This document shows, piece by piece, positions 8,823-16,974 of a DNA stretch of 64,000 nucleotides (its first letter is position 1; every line of letters begins with the position of its first letter). The DNA comes from Gp13-AA77 sp035949375 (GTDB lineage: Bacteria; Acidobacteriota; Terriglobia; UBA7540). Under the pieces are notes generated by a model that saw nothing but the letters and a program-made list of their open reading frames with translations, did not search any database and was not told the origin of the DNA. The position numbers were made by a program, and so were the translations under genes. The stretch spans positions 1 through 64,000 of the forward strand of contig DASZIG010000094.1 of NCBI GenBank assembly GCA_035949375.1. The letters run 5' to 3'.

Positions 8823-9230
8823 ATGGTTTACGTGACACGGCGGGCGGAGTTTTCCGCTTCGCACTTCTACCATAATCCCGAGTTGAGCCCGGAAGAGAAT
8901 CAGCGGATCTTCGGGAAGTGCAATAACCCGCACGGGCACGGCCACAACTATGTTCTGGACGTGACCGTCGAGGGCGATGTGGACGCCCGCACCGGCATGG
9001 TGGTGGATCTGAAGGATCTCAAGCAAGTCATTGAGGATGAAGTCATGCAGGCCATGGACCACCGCTTCCTGAACGAAGAGGTTCCGGCATTCCGTGAGAT
9101 CATCCCCACCACCGAGAACATCGCCCGCGAAATCTGGCGGCGGCTCGACGGCAAAATCGCCGCGGGCAGCCTGCATCGCGTGCGCCTTTACGAGACTCCC
9201 GAGCTCTACGTCGATTACTATGGAGAGTGA
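8823..9230 (+). CDS. 6-pyruvoyl-tetrahydropterin synthase-like protein (paralogue 1)
   Basis: A 135-residue PTPS/QueD family enzyme. Zinc ligands are His14 (SASHFYH), His39 and His41 (GKCNNPHGHGHNY); the catalytic Cys is residue 33. TTENIAREIW and RVRLYETPELYVDYYGE complete the fold. The CNNPxGHGHNY motif and the TTENxAxxIW segment resemble animal-type PTPS (dihydroneopterin triphosphate to 6-pyruvoyltetrahydropterin) more than E. coli QueD. The gene is followed, with TGATG overlap, by a second paralogue and then folE, so pterin synthesis is the likely role. Confidence 0.88.
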   Translation: MVYVTRRAEFSASHFYHNPELSPEENQRIFGKCNNPHGHGHNYVLDVTVEGDVDARTGMVVDLKDLKQVIEDEVMQAMDHRFLNEEVPAFREIIPTTENIAREIWRRLDGKIAAGSLHRVRLYETPELYVDYYGE

Positions 9231-9739
9231 TGGTTCACCTGACCCGGCGCTATCGTATTTCGGCGGCGCACCGGCTCCACAACGACGCTTTGAGTCCCGA
9301 GGACAACGCCCGTCTCTATGGCAAGTGCAATAATCCGGCGGGGCACGGACACGACTACATCCTCGAAGTGACTGTGGCCGGCGAGGTCGATCCGCGTACC
9401 GGCATGGTGATGGATATCGGCGTCCTCGACCGGCTGGTGGAGCGCGACGTCCTGGATCGCTTCGATCATAAGCACCTGAATCTCGACGTCGAGAACTTTC
9501 GCGACCTGGTGCCGACCACCGAGAACCTGTGTCTCGAGATTTACCGGCAGCTCGCTCCCAACTTCCCGGTGTGGTCCGGAAAATCTGACGACGAGCCGGA
9601 TGGCACGGGCCGCGAAGACTCGACGCCCGGCGCGCGCCTGTTGCGCGTGCGGATCGAGGAAACGCCGCGCAACTTTTTCGAGTACGAGGGCCCGGGTGCG
9701 GCGAATGGGATTCCGGCGGCGAGCGGAGCTGAAGAATGA
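9230..9739 (+). CDS. 6-pyruvoyl-tetrahydropterin synthase-like protein (paralogue 2)
   Basis: This 169-residue PTPS homologue has AAHRLHN, GKCNNPAGHGHDYILEV and LVPTTENLCLEIYRQL, so the zinc site and catalytic Cys are kept. It differs from paralogue 1 by a linker insertion of about 30 residues (VWSGKSDDEPDGTGREDSTPGARL) before the final strand RVRIEETPRNFFEYEG. The stop of paralogue 1 and this start overlap as TGATG (an in-frame GTG at 9227 is also possible); the stop overlaps folE's ATG by 4 nt. Tight coupling points to one pathway. One copy may act on a modified substrate, or the two may form hetero-oligomers; neither can be decided from sequence. Confidence 0.86.
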   Translation: MVHLTRRYRISAAHRLHNDALSPEDNARLYGKCNNPAGHGHDYILEVTVAGEVDPRTGMVMDIGVLDRLVERDVLDRFDHKHLNLDVENFRDLVPTTENLCLEIYRQLAPNFPVWSGKSDDEPDGTGREDSTPGARLLRVRIEETPRNFFEYEGPGAANGIPAASGAEE

Positions 9740-10338
9740 AGCCAGGGGCGCGATCGTCGCGTGCGAAGCCGGCGGCGGCCGGCGGGGACCCGCTTGAAAC
9801 CGTAGTCGAGCGCATTCTCGAGGAGATCGGCGAGGACTCGTCGCGCGAAGGTTTGCTCAACACGCCGAGGCGCGTTGCCAAGTCGCTGCGCTACCTGACC
9901 CGCGGCTATCAGCAGGACCCGGACAAGGTCCTGAACGGCGCCCTCTTCTCGGTCGGCTACGACGAGATGGTGATCGTGCGCGACATCGAAGTGTTCAGCC
10001 TTTGCGAACACCATCTGCTTCCCTTTTTCGGCCGCTGCCACGTGGCCTACCTGCCCAACCGCAGGGTCGTCGGTCTAAGCAAAATTCCGCGCCTGGTGGA
10101 TGTGTTTGCGCGCCGCCTGCAAGTGCAGGAGCGGCTGACCACGCAGATCGCCGAGACCATCATGCAGAAGGTGCGGCCTCGGGGCGTAGGCGTGATTATC
10201 GAAGCGCGCCACTTGTGCATGATCATGCGCGGCGTGGAGAAGCAGAACTCGGTGGCCGTCACCTCGGCCATGCTGGGTTGCTTTCGCCACAACGCGCAGA
10301 CGCGCAATGAATTCCTCAACCTGGTGCGCAACCGCTAA
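9736..10338 (+). CDS. folE: GTP cyclohydrolase I
   Basis: The 200-residue enzyme converts GTP to 7,8-dihydroneopterin triphosphate, the substrate of PTPS. Diagnostic motifs are EGLLNTPRRVAKSLRYLTRGY, FSLCEHHLLPFFGRCHVAYLP with zinc ligands Cys and His, VGLSKIPRLVDVFARRLQVQERLT, and ARHLCMIMRGVEKQNS with the third zinc Cys. Its ATG overlaps the previous stop (ATGA). It links the two PTPS paralogues to the first committed step of pterin synthesis. Confidence 0.96.
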   Translation: MKPGARSSRAKPAAAGGDPLETVVERILEEIGEDSSREGLLNTPRRVAKSLRYLTRGYQQDPDKVLNGALFSVGYDEMVIVRDIEVFSLCEHHLLPFFGRCHVAYLPNRRVVGLSKIPRLVDVFARRLQVQERLTTQIAETIMQKVRPRGVGVIIEARHLCMIMRGVEKQNSVAVTSAMLGCFRHNAQTRNEFLNLVRNR

Positions 10339-10370
10339 CCAGGCATCGTGCAGCTCGGAAGGCGCTCCTC

Positions 10371-11144
10371 GTGTCACCCTCGATGCAGGCCGGGATTTCG
10401 CGCGCCATATCGTCCTCCGTGGACGAGCGCCCCGGGATGGGATCGGACCTCGAGGGGCGAGTTGTGACCGTGGTGGGCGGCAGCCGCGGCATCGGATTTG
10501 CCGTGGCGCAGGCGGCAGCGCAAGCCGGCGCTCGCGTGGCGATTATCGCGCGAGACGCGGCCCGATTGCGAGCGGCCAGCCGGGCGTTAGGCGGCGCATA
10601 CGCCTTCCGCGCGGACGTGACCGCCGAGGCGCAGGTTGCGCGAGTGTTCCATAACATCCGCCGGGATTGCGGCCGCCTGGACGCGCTCGTCAATAGCGCG
10701 GGCGCCTTCACCTTCAAGTCCTTCGAGCGCACCACGCTGCGCGACTGGCGCTTGAATATCGAGGCGAACCTGACGGCGGTCTTCCTGGCCACACGCGCGG
10801 CGCTGCCGCTGCTCGTGAAGAGCCAGGGCCAGCTGGTGAATATCCTCTCGATCTCGAGCCGCAACGCCTTCGCAAAATGCTCGGCCTACACCGCAGCCAA
10901 GTTCGGAGCGCTCGGGCTTACGCGCGTGCTCGCCGAGGAACTGCGCCCGCAGGGGATCCGCGTGACGGCCATCCTCCCCGGCGCCACCAACACGCGACTG
11001 GTCCGCGCCTTTGGCTTTCCCGTGGACCGCGAAGGGCTGGTGCAACCGGAGGACGTGGCCCAGGCGGTTCTCGGCGCACTCCTCGCTCCCCGGCGCGCCA
11101 CCGTAGAAGAGATCGTGGTTACGCCGTCGCGTGGCAGTCTTTGA
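10371..11144 (+). CDS. Short-chain dehydrogenase/reductase, possible sepiapterin-type reductase
   Basis: The 257-residue SDR has the NAD(P) motif VVGGSRGIGFA, NSAGAF, and a catalytic Ser (SISSRNAF) with YTAAK. The arginine after the nucleotide loop (IIARDAARLRA) suits NADP. GTG 10371 has a good SD (GGAAGG at 10358-10363, 7 nt away); ATG 10437 would remove a 22-residue extension not typical of the family. It lies 32 nt after folE. In a PTPS-containing run an SDR is the expected enzyme for reducing 6-pyruvoyltetrahydropterin, so a sepiapterin-reductase role is proposed by context only. It could equally be a generic 3-ketoacyl reductase relative. Confidence 0.8.
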   Translation: MSPSMQAGISRAISSSVDERPGMGSDLEGRVVTVVGGSRGIGFAVAQAAAQAGARVAIIARDAARLRAASRALGGAYAFRADVTAEAQVARVFHNIRRDCGRLDALVNSAGAFTFKSFERTTLRDWRLNIEANLTAVFLATRAALPLLVKSQGQLVNILSISSRNAFAKCSAYTAAKFGALGLTRVLAEELRPQGIRVTAILPGATNTRLVRAFGFPVDREGLVQPEDVAQAVLGALLAPRRATVEEIVVTPSRGSL

Positions 11145-11159
11145 TCGTAATTGGGGAAC

Positions 11160-12167
11160 ATGGCAAGCGTGCGAGTCCTGGTTACCGGAAGCGCCGGACA
11201 TCTTGGCGAGGCGCTGGTTCGCACTTTGCAGAGCTTGAAGCATCAGGTCGCCGGCCTCGACATTCTCGAGTCCCCCTTTACGACACATGTCGGATCGATC
11301 GTCGATCGCGCTTTCGTGAGGCACTGCCTGCGCGGAGTGCAGACCGTCTTTCACCCGGCCACGCTGCACAAACCGCACGTGGTCACCCACAGCCAGCAGA
11401 GCTTTGTGGACACCAACATCACCGGTACGCTCAACCTGTTGCAAGAGGCTGTCGCGGCGGGCGCCGAGTCTTTCATCTTCACGAGCACCACCAGCGTCCT
11501 CGGCGACGCGCTCGTGCCGCCTGCGGGAGCTCCCGCAGCTTGGGTGACTGAGGACGTGGCTCCGCTGCCGAAGAACATCTACGGCGTGACCAAGGCGGCG
11601 GCAGAGGACCTTTGCCGGCTCTTTCACAGGAAAAACGGCCTCCCCTGTGTTGTCCTCCGAACGTCCCGATTTTTCCCCGAGGAAGACGATGATAAGCAGA
11701 TGCGGGAGGGCTACGCGGACGGCAATCTCAAGGCAAACGAGTATCTCTTCCGTCGCGTGGATCTGGAAGACGCCGTGAGCGCTCATGTCGCAGCCGCTCA
11801 ACGCGCGCGAACGATCGGCTTCGGAAAGTACATCATCAGCGCCACCACGCCGTTTTTGCCCGAGGACCTCGTCGATCTGCGTGGCGACGCACCGAGCGTG
11901 GTGAAGAGACGCGTTCCCGGTTACGAAGCGGAGTATGAACGCCGCGCCTGGCGGATGTTTCCCGCCATCGACCGCGTGTATGTCAACGATCGGGCCCGTA
12001 ATGACCTCGGTTGGCAGCCTCGATACGATTTCAGGTACGTCGTAGAGCTCCTGAAGGCGGGAGATGACCTGAGAAGTCCTCTGGCGCGACAGGTCGGTTC
12101 AAAGGGGTATCACGCCGAGTCGTTCCGGGATGGCCCCTACCCTGTAGAGTCGGGCCGCCGGCAATAG
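11160..12167 (+). CDS. NAD-dependent epimerase/dehydratase family protein
   Basis: The 335-residue extended SDR has VLVTGSAGHLGEALVRTL, a catalytic STTSVLGD ... YGVTKAAAEDLCRLF (Ser, Tyr-x-x-x-Lys), and NDRARNDLGWQPRYDF near the C-terminus, as in sugar nucleotide epimerases and related reductases. ATG 11160 is preferred over the TTG nine bases upstream. It is 15 nt after the SDR, in the same direction, so it may belong to the pterin run. A role on a nucleotide sugar or a side-chain-modified pterin is possible, but the substrate cannot be told. Confidence 0.82.
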   Translation: MASVRVLVTGSAGHLGEALVRTLQSLKHQVAGLDILESPFTTHVGSIVDRAFVRHCLRGVQTVFHPATLHKPHVVTHSQQSFVDTNITGTLNLLQEAVAAGAESFIFTSTTSVLGDALVPPAGAPAAWVTEDVAPLPKNIYGVTKAAAEDLCRLFHRKNGLPCVVLRTSRFFPEEDDDKQMREGYADGNLKANEYLFRRVDLEDAVSAHVAAAQRARTIGFGKYIISATTPFLPEDLVDLRGDAPSVVKRRVPGYEAEYERRAWRMFPAIDRVYVNDRARNDLGWQPRYDFRYVVELLKAGDDLRSPLARQVGSKGYHAESFRDGPYPVESGRRQ

Positions 12168-12203
12168 CGGGATCGGCCAGCCTCGCCGGCGGCAGCAAAT
12201 GTC

Positions 12204-12232
12204 TGGCAATGTCGCCCTGATGTGCCTATAAT
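12204..12232 (+). promoter_or_regulatory. Sigma-70-like promoter for the Gfo/Idh gene
   Basis: TGGCAA (12204-12209) and TATAAT (12227-12232) are separated by 17 nt. The predicted start is about 80 nt upstream of the SD AGGGGAGG (12306-12313). Confidence 0.5.
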
Positions 12233-12321
12233 CGCGCCAAGAGTCTGCAACTCCGCGCGGCGCTGACAACCTGGCCTTCGGACGCGATGAGGAATGCGTT
12301 CTCTCAGGGGAGGAAATGTTT

Positions 12322-13704
12322 ATGAAACGGCAAGGAGGAATTTCGAGGCGTGAGTTTATGGAACGATCCGTGGGAGGCGCCGCGGCTGCCGCAGGACTTG
12401 CTGCCGCCGGACGCACGCTCGCGGCCGGACCGCCGCGCCGTCCCGTGGCCGCAAGCGACAAGATCACCATGGGCGTGATCGGCGCCGGCATCCGCGGCCT
12501 CGAAGATATGCAGACCATTCTGGACGCGGGCGGGAACGTGGCCATGGTTTGCGATCTCTACGACGGACATCTGCGCCGCGCGCAGGAAATCCAGCCCGGC
12601 GTTCCCGTCACCAGGGACTATCGTGCGGTGCTCGACCGCAAGGATATTGACGCGGTGCTCGTAGGCACCTCCGATCACTGGCACGCTCCCGTCTCCCTCG
12701 CCGCCATGAGAGCCGGCAAGGACGTCTACAGCGAAAAGCCCATGACGCACACCATTCCGCAGGCGCTCGAAATGGTGCGGGTGTCGAAAGACACGGGCCG
12801 CGTGGTCCAGGTGGGCAGTCAGAGCCTCAGCATGCAGTCCACGCACCAGGGCAAGGCCTGGGTGGACTCGGGCGAGATCGGGACGATTTACAACGTCCAG
12901 TGCGAAATCTACCGGCCGGACCCCATCGGGGCCTGGAAGTATCCCGTGCCGCCGGACGCTTCGCCGCAGACGATCGACTGGGAACGCTACCTCGGCGACG
13001 CTCCGCAGCGTCCCTTTGACGCGGCGCGCTTCTTCCAGTTTCGCAACTGGTGGGATTATGGGACGGGCATCGCCGGCGACGAATACGTCCACCTGCTCTC
13101 GCGGGTTCATTTCCTTATGAACGTCCAATACCCGCTCAACGCCGTCGCCAACGGCGGCATCTACCACTGGACGGGGGACCGCGACGTGCCCGACATCCAC
13201 AACACCCTTTACGATTACGGCAAGTTCCAGGTGGTGGTGCTGGCCAACCTGGTCTCGAACTTCGACGGAGGCGAGATCGTGCGCTTCATGGGTGACAAGG
13301 GCACGGTGGTGCTCACGGAGGAATCCGCCAGCCTGCTGCCCTACCATGAGTGCTGGGAGTACACCTATCCGCTCGAAAGCTGGCCGCGCGACTTGAAGCA
13401 GCAGTTCATCGCGGCCCACAAGGACGATCCCACGGCCGACGTCGGCACCTGCCACCAGCAGCCCAGGCCCGGGCCCAAGCATTTTCGGCAAACCGCCGAG
13501 GGCACGCTCGATCACATGCACAACTTCTTCGACGCCGTCCGCAATCGCACCCAGCCGATCGAAAATGTCGACTTCGGCTGCGGCACGGCTGTCGCCTGCC
13601 ACATGGCGAACATCTCTTATCGCGAGAAGCAGCGCGTCTCCTGGGACGCGGACAAACTCGAACTGACCGGCGACCGGGGCAAGGTGGACGTGAACTTGTC
13701 GTAA
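12322..13704 (+). CDS. Gfo/Idh/MocA-family oxidoreductase with Tat signal
   Basis: The 460-residue protein starts with a twin-arginine signal (ISRREFMERSVGG, then an Ala-rich core ending AAGRTLAAG), so it should be exported folded with its nucleotide. The Rossmann domain follows (ITMGVIGAGIRGLEDMQ), with DHWHAPVSLAAMRAGKDVYSEKPMTHT carrying the EKP motif. Such secreted oxidoreductases act on sugars or glycosides in Planctomycetes and Acidobacteriota. ATG 12322 sits 8 nt after AGGGGAGG; the ATG at 12316 is too close to the SD. It stands alone with its own promoter. Confidence 0.88.
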   Translation: MKRQGGISRREFMERSVGGAAAAAGLAAAGRTLAAGPPRRPVAASDKITMGVIGAGIRGLEDMQTILDAGGNVAMVCDLYDGHLRRAQEIQPGVPVTRDYRAVLDRKDIDAVLVGTSDHWHAPVSLAAMRAGKDVYSEKPMTHTIPQALEMVRVSKDTGRVVQVGSQSLSMQSTHQGKAWVDSGEIGTIYNVQCEIYRPDPIGAWKYPVPPDASPQTIDWERYLGDAPQRPFDAARFFQFRNWWDYGTGIAGDEYVHLLSRVHFLMNVQYPLNAVANGGIYHWTGDRDVPDIHNTLYDYGKFQVVVLANLVSNFDGGEIVRFMGDKGTVVLTEESASLLPYHECWEYTYPLESWPRDLKQQFIAAHKDDPTADVGTCHQQPRPGPKHFRQTAEGTLDHMHNFFDAVRNRTQPIENVDFGCGTAVACHMANISYREKQRVSWDADKLELTGDRGKVDVNLS

Positions 13705-13753
13705 TCGCGGATGATGGGGGCGCCCCCTACGGCCGTCCCCCATCCCTCCGTAC

Positions 13754-14052
13754 TCAGGACGACGCCAGCACCTTCAGCGCGTCGAAACAGCCGATCCAGC
13801 CCCCTCCGTGCCGATCGCGGAGTTGTGCGTTCGGGAGTCCCGTTGCCCCGCTGTGGAATTCCACTGTCACAAGCGTGTCCTCCGGGACTCGTCCGTGACG
13901 CCTGAGGCCGGAGGGTGGCCCCGCGACCAGGTGAAGACCAGTCTCTCCGGCGGCACGATCTCTTCAAAGGTGATGCGTTGCAAGTAGACGCCGCCGTCCG
14001 GCATGCGGTTGGTGACCGGTGCCTTGACATGCCTGAACCGCGCCGATAGCAT
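13754..14052 (-). pseudogene. Decayed SRPBCC (AHSA1-type) gene
   Basis: On the minus strand the fragment MPDGGVYLQRITFEEIVPPERLVFTWSRG (split over two glimpses: GVYLQRITFEEI and VPPERLVFTW) is diagnostic of AHSA1/SRPBCC proteins. Past a stop, another frame gives TLVTVEFHS, and a third stretch gives RDRHGGGWIGCFDALKVLASS and a stop at 13754-13756, the usual family C-terminus. At least two frame changes separate these pieces, and roughly the first 50 residues are missing. It is a relic; nothing else is in the 13705-14175 gap except the fabG upstream region. Confidence 0.7.
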
Positions 14053-14175
14053 GAATATTGGTCGTTCGCCGTACGCCTCTCACCGGGGAGGCACACATCC
14101 GCCAAGAACGTAATGGAGAAGGGCTTGCGACAAGCCCGACGATCTCATTGAGAACAAAGGATCGGAGCCTCTAGC

Positions 14176-14919
14176 GTGAGCTTTGAGGGCCGGGTAGCGC
14201 TGATCACCGGGGCTTCGCAAGGCATCGGACGCGCTTGCGCCCTGGTTCTGGCTGAGGCGGGCGCAGACGTGGCGCTCGGTGCGCGCAACCTCGACAAGCT
14301 GGCGGGAGTCGCGAGGGAAGTCGAGGCTCTGGGACGCAAGGCTCTTCCCGTTGCTCTGGACGTGGCCAATGGCGATTCGGCGAAAGAGGCGATCGGCAAG
14401 GTGCTGGAGGCCTGGCACCAAATCGACGTCCTGGTCAACAACGCCGGTATCACCCGGGACAATCTGCTGCTGAGGATGAAGCCTGCGGACTGGCAGGAAG
14501 TGCTTCGCACCAACCTCGAAGGCGCTTATCATTGTATGCGGTTGGTGCTGCCGGGCATGGTGCGCCGCCGTGCGGGCCGGATCATCAATATAACGTCGGT
14601 GGTGGGACAGACGGGTAACCCGGGCCAAGCCAACTACGTCGCTTCCAAAGCCGGCCTGATCGGGCTAACCAAAGCGGTGGCGGCCGAGGTGGCGAGCCGC
14701 AGCATCACGGTGAACGCGGTGTCGCCCGGCTTTGTGGACACAGCGATGACCCAGGCCCTGCCCGCCGAGGTCCGGCAGAAGATTCTGAACTTTGTGCCGC
14801 TCGGCCGCATGGGAACGGATCGCGAGATTGCGCTGGCGGTGAAGTTCCTGGCGTCGGACGACGCGGCGTATATCACCGGGCACGTGTTGAACGTGAATGG
14901 CGGGATGTTTATGGCATGA
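14176..14919 (+). CDS. fabG: 3-oxoacyl-[acyl-carrier-protein] reductase
   Basis: The 247-residue SDR of fatty-acid synthesis reduces 3-oxoacyl-ACP with NADPH. Motifs are ALITGASQGIGRACALVLAE, VLVNNAGITRDNLLLRMK, a catalytic Ser in NITSVVGQTGNPGQ and the NYVASKAG Tyr/Lys pair; ITGHVLNVNGGMFM is the FabG C-terminus. It uses a GTG start at 14176. It precedes acpP and fabF on the same strand, the common fab order, which fixes the assignment beyond generic SDR. Confidence 0.93.
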   Translation: MSFEGRVALITGASQGIGRACALVLAEAGADVALGARNLDKLAGVAREVEALGRKALPVALDVANGDSAKEAIGKVLEAWHQIDVLVNNAGITRDNLLLRMKPADWQEVLRTNLEGAYHCMRLVLPGMVRRRAGRIINITSVVGQTGNPGQANYVASKAGLIGLTKAVAAEVASRSITVNAVSPGFVDTAMTQALPAEVRQKILNFVPLGRMGTDREIALAVKFLASDDAAYITGHVLNVNGGMFMA

Positions 14920-14926
14920 TCGGTAG

Positions 14927-15080
14927 TAGTCCGTTGTCAGTGGTCCGTTGTCGCCTGCGGCGGTTCGATTCGATGACGCGTTCTGCATTGTGTCGGACCC
15001 GTGAAATTGGTACGACAGGTTAACGCCCACGATCTGCAACGTGCTATTGACGACGGACCACGGACAAGGGACTAAGGACG
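14927..15080. repeat. Imperfect inverted repeat in the fabG-acpP spacer
   Basis: The left arm near 14927-14953 (TCCGTTGTCAGTGGTCCGTT) and the right arm near 15051-15080 (GACGGACCACGGACAAGGGA) are imperfect reverse complements about 100 nt apart. Each arm is itself a short-period repeat of GGTCCGTTGTC. It fills most of the 194-nt spacer. Confidence 0.5.
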
Positions 15081-15113
15081 AATTCATCTTAAACGGAATT
15101 GGAGGAGGCCCTG

Positions 15114-15362
15114 ATGCCTTCGATTGAAGAGAAAGTAAAGCAGATTATTGTGGAACAGCTCGGAGTCGAGGAATCAGAGGTTACGCCCACCGCGCATTTC
15201 ATTGATGACCTTGGTGCGGACTCGCTCGACATCGTGGAGCTGGTGATGACCTTCGAGGAAGCCTTCGAGATTGAAATCCCCGACGAAGACGCCGAAAAGA
15301 TCCAGACCGTCAAGGACTCCGTGGACTACATCACGGCCCATGCCAAGCCACCCAAGGAATGA
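15114..15362 (+). CDS. acpP: Acyl carrier protein
   Basis: The 82-residue acidic ACP carries the phosphopantetheine attachment serine in GADSLDIVELVMTFEE, with the usual helix pattern before and after it. ATG 15114 has a strong SD (GGAGGAGG at 15102-15109). It lies between fabG and fabF. Confidence 0.96.
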   Translation: MPSIEEKVKQIIVEQLGVEESEVTPTAHFIDDLGADSLDIVELVMTFEEAFEIEIPDEDAEKIQTVKDSVDYITAHAKPPKE

Positions 15363-15392
15363 GCGGCGCCGCCGGAAGCTAAGGAGGACGCA

Positions 15393-16634
15393 TTGGCTCG
15401 AAGAGTTGTGGTGACCGGGGTCGGGCTGGTCAGCCCGATTGGCATCGGCACGGAAGAGACCTGGAAAAACCTCCTGGCCGGGTGCAGCGGTGTGGCTCCG
15501 ATCACCCATTTTGACGCCACCGGCTTCTCCACCACCATCGCCGCCGAGGTCAAGAATTTCGACCCTCTTCAGTTCGTCGAGAAGAAGGAAGTAAAGAAGA
15601 TGGGCCGCTTCATCCAGCTGGCGCTGGCGGCCGCGGAGTTTGCGATGAAGTCCTCGGGCCTCGAGGTCACACCGGAGATCGCGAACCGCACCGGCGTCTT
15701 CATCGGCTCGGGCATCGGCGGGTTCGACGTGATCGAGCGTGAGCACCGTGCGCTCATGGAAGGCGGCCCGCGCCGCATCTCGCCCTTCTTCATCCCGGCC
15801 ACCATCATCAACCTGGCTGCGGGCTTCGTTTCCATCCGTTGGGGCGCCAAAGGACCGAACTCCGCCACCGCCACGGCGTGCTCGGCAAGCGCGCACGCGG
15901 TGGGAGAGTCCTTCCGCCTGATCGCGCGCGGCGACGCTGACGTCATGATTTGCGGAGGCGCGGAAGCGGCCATCACGCCCATGGGCGTGGGAGGATTCGC
16001 CGCCATGCGCGCGCTCTCCACCCGCAACGCCGAGCCTGAGAAGGCCAGCCGCCCCTTCGATCGCGAGCGCGACGGCTTCGTGGTGGGCGAAGGCTCAGGC
16101 ATTGTGATCCTGGAAGAGTTGAGCCTTGCCCTCAAGCGCGGTGCGCCCATCGTGGCGGAGATGGTGGGCTACGGAATGTCCGGCGACGCCTACCACATCA
16201 CGGCGCCTGACGATACCGCCAGCGGCGGAGCGCGCGTGATGCAGAACGCCATGTGCGATGCAGGCATCCAGCCGGAACAGGTGGGCTACATCAATGCCCA
16301 CGGCACCTCGACGCCTTACAATGATCGGCTGGAAACCATGGCGATTAAAAAGGTGTTCGGCGAGCGGGCCCATAGCTTTCCGGTCAGCTCCACCAAGTCC
16401 ATGACTGGACATCTGCTCGGCGGCGCCGGCGGCCTCGAGGCCGGATTCACGGCATTGGCCCTGCGCGAGCAATGGGTTCCGCCGACCATCAACCTCGAGA
16501 ACCCGGACCCGGAGTGTGATCTCGACTACGTGCCGAACCATGCCCGGCAGGCGTCGTTTGAATACGCTCTCTCCAACTCGTTCGGTTTCGGCGGGACGAA
16601 CGCCGCGCTGCTGTTCAAGAGATATGAAGGCTAA
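15393..16634 (+). CDS. fabF: 3-oxoacyl-ACP synthase II
   Basis: The 413-residue condensing enzyme elongates acyl-ACP with malonyl-ACP. It has the catalytic Cys163 in TATACSASAHA, the first His in INAHGTSTPYND (about residue 304) and the second in KSMTGHLLGGAGG (about 341). The start is TTG 15393 after AAGGAGG, 31 nt past the acpP stop. It ends the fab cluster. Confidence 0.96.
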   Translation: MARRVVVTGVGLVSPIGIGTEETWKNLLAGCSGVAPITHFDATGFSTTIAAEVKNFDPLQFVEKKEVKKMGRFIQLALAAAEFAMKSSGLEVTPEIANRTGVFIGSGIGGFDVIEREHRALMEGGPRRISPFFIPATIINLAAGFVSIRWGAKGPNSATATACSASAHAVGESFRLIARGDADVMICGGAEAAITPMGVGGFAAMRALSTRNAEPEKASRPFDRERDGFVVGEGSGIVILEELSLALKRGAPIVAEMVGYGMSGDAYHITAPDDTASGGARVMQNAMCDAGIQPEQVGYINAHGTSTPYNDRLETMAIKKVFGERAHSFPVSSTKSMTGHLLGGAGGLEAGFTALALREQWVPPTINLENPDPECDLDYVPNHARQASFEYALSNSFGFGGTNAALLFKRYEG

Positions 16635-16684
16635 AGGCGCCGGGACTGACACGGTGGACGCAATCGCCCATTTCCCATCCGATG

Positions 16685-16713
16685 TGGCACGGTGCAATGG
16701 AATGGCATACAAT
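16685..16713 (+). promoter_or_regulatory. Predicted leaderless promoter of the first etf-side VapBC
   Basis: TACAAT (16708-16713) ends 6 nt before the ATG at 16720. A weak -35 (TGGCAC, 16685-16690) sits 17 nt upstream. There is no SD, so transcription should start at or next to the A of ATG. Confidence 0.5.
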
Positions 16714-16719
16714 TAGAGC

Positions 16720-16974
16720 ATGGCATCTCAATCGAAAGTCTACCCCGTTCGAGTGGGCCGGCAAGGACGGCTGATCATTCCCGCTCCGCTCCGCAAGGAG
16801 ATGGGCCTTCGTCCGGGCGACACGCTGCTGTGCGGGGCCACGAAGGACAGGCTCGTCCTCACCGTCAGGAACGCCGCGGAGCGCGAGTTGTGGGCTCGCT
16901 TCGCCGGAGTGAGGGGAAGCCTCGCGAAGGAACTGATTCGAGAGCGCCGAAAAGAGGCGCGGCGTGAAGGCTGA
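16720..16974 (+). CDS. AbrB/SpoVT-type antitoxin (VapB-like)
   Basis: The 84-residue swapped-hairpin DNA-binding protein reads VYPVRVGRQGRLIIPAPLRKEMGLRPGDTLLCGATKDRLVLTV, the AbrB core, followed by a basic helical tail (ELIRERRKEARREG) that would bind the toxin. It overlaps the PIN toxin by 11 nt. It lies 86 nt after fabF, and its own promoter appears to be leaderless. Confidence 0.86.
   Translation: MASQSKVYPVRVGRQGRLIIPAPLRKEMGLRPGDTLLCGATKDRLVLTVRNAAERELWARFAGVRGSLAKELIRERRKEARREG

Noticed and set aside
12304..13743. 479-codon minus-strand frame opposite the Gfo/Idh gene
   Set aside because: The plus-strand gene has a Tat signal, Rossmann motif and EKP motif; the antisense frame has no recognisable domain.
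16685..16700. TGGCAC upstream of the AbrB-type antitoxin as a sigma-54 -24 element
   Set aside because: The required TTGC-type -12 element at the right distance is missing; the TACAAT 6 nt before ATG fits a leaderless sigma-70-like start better.
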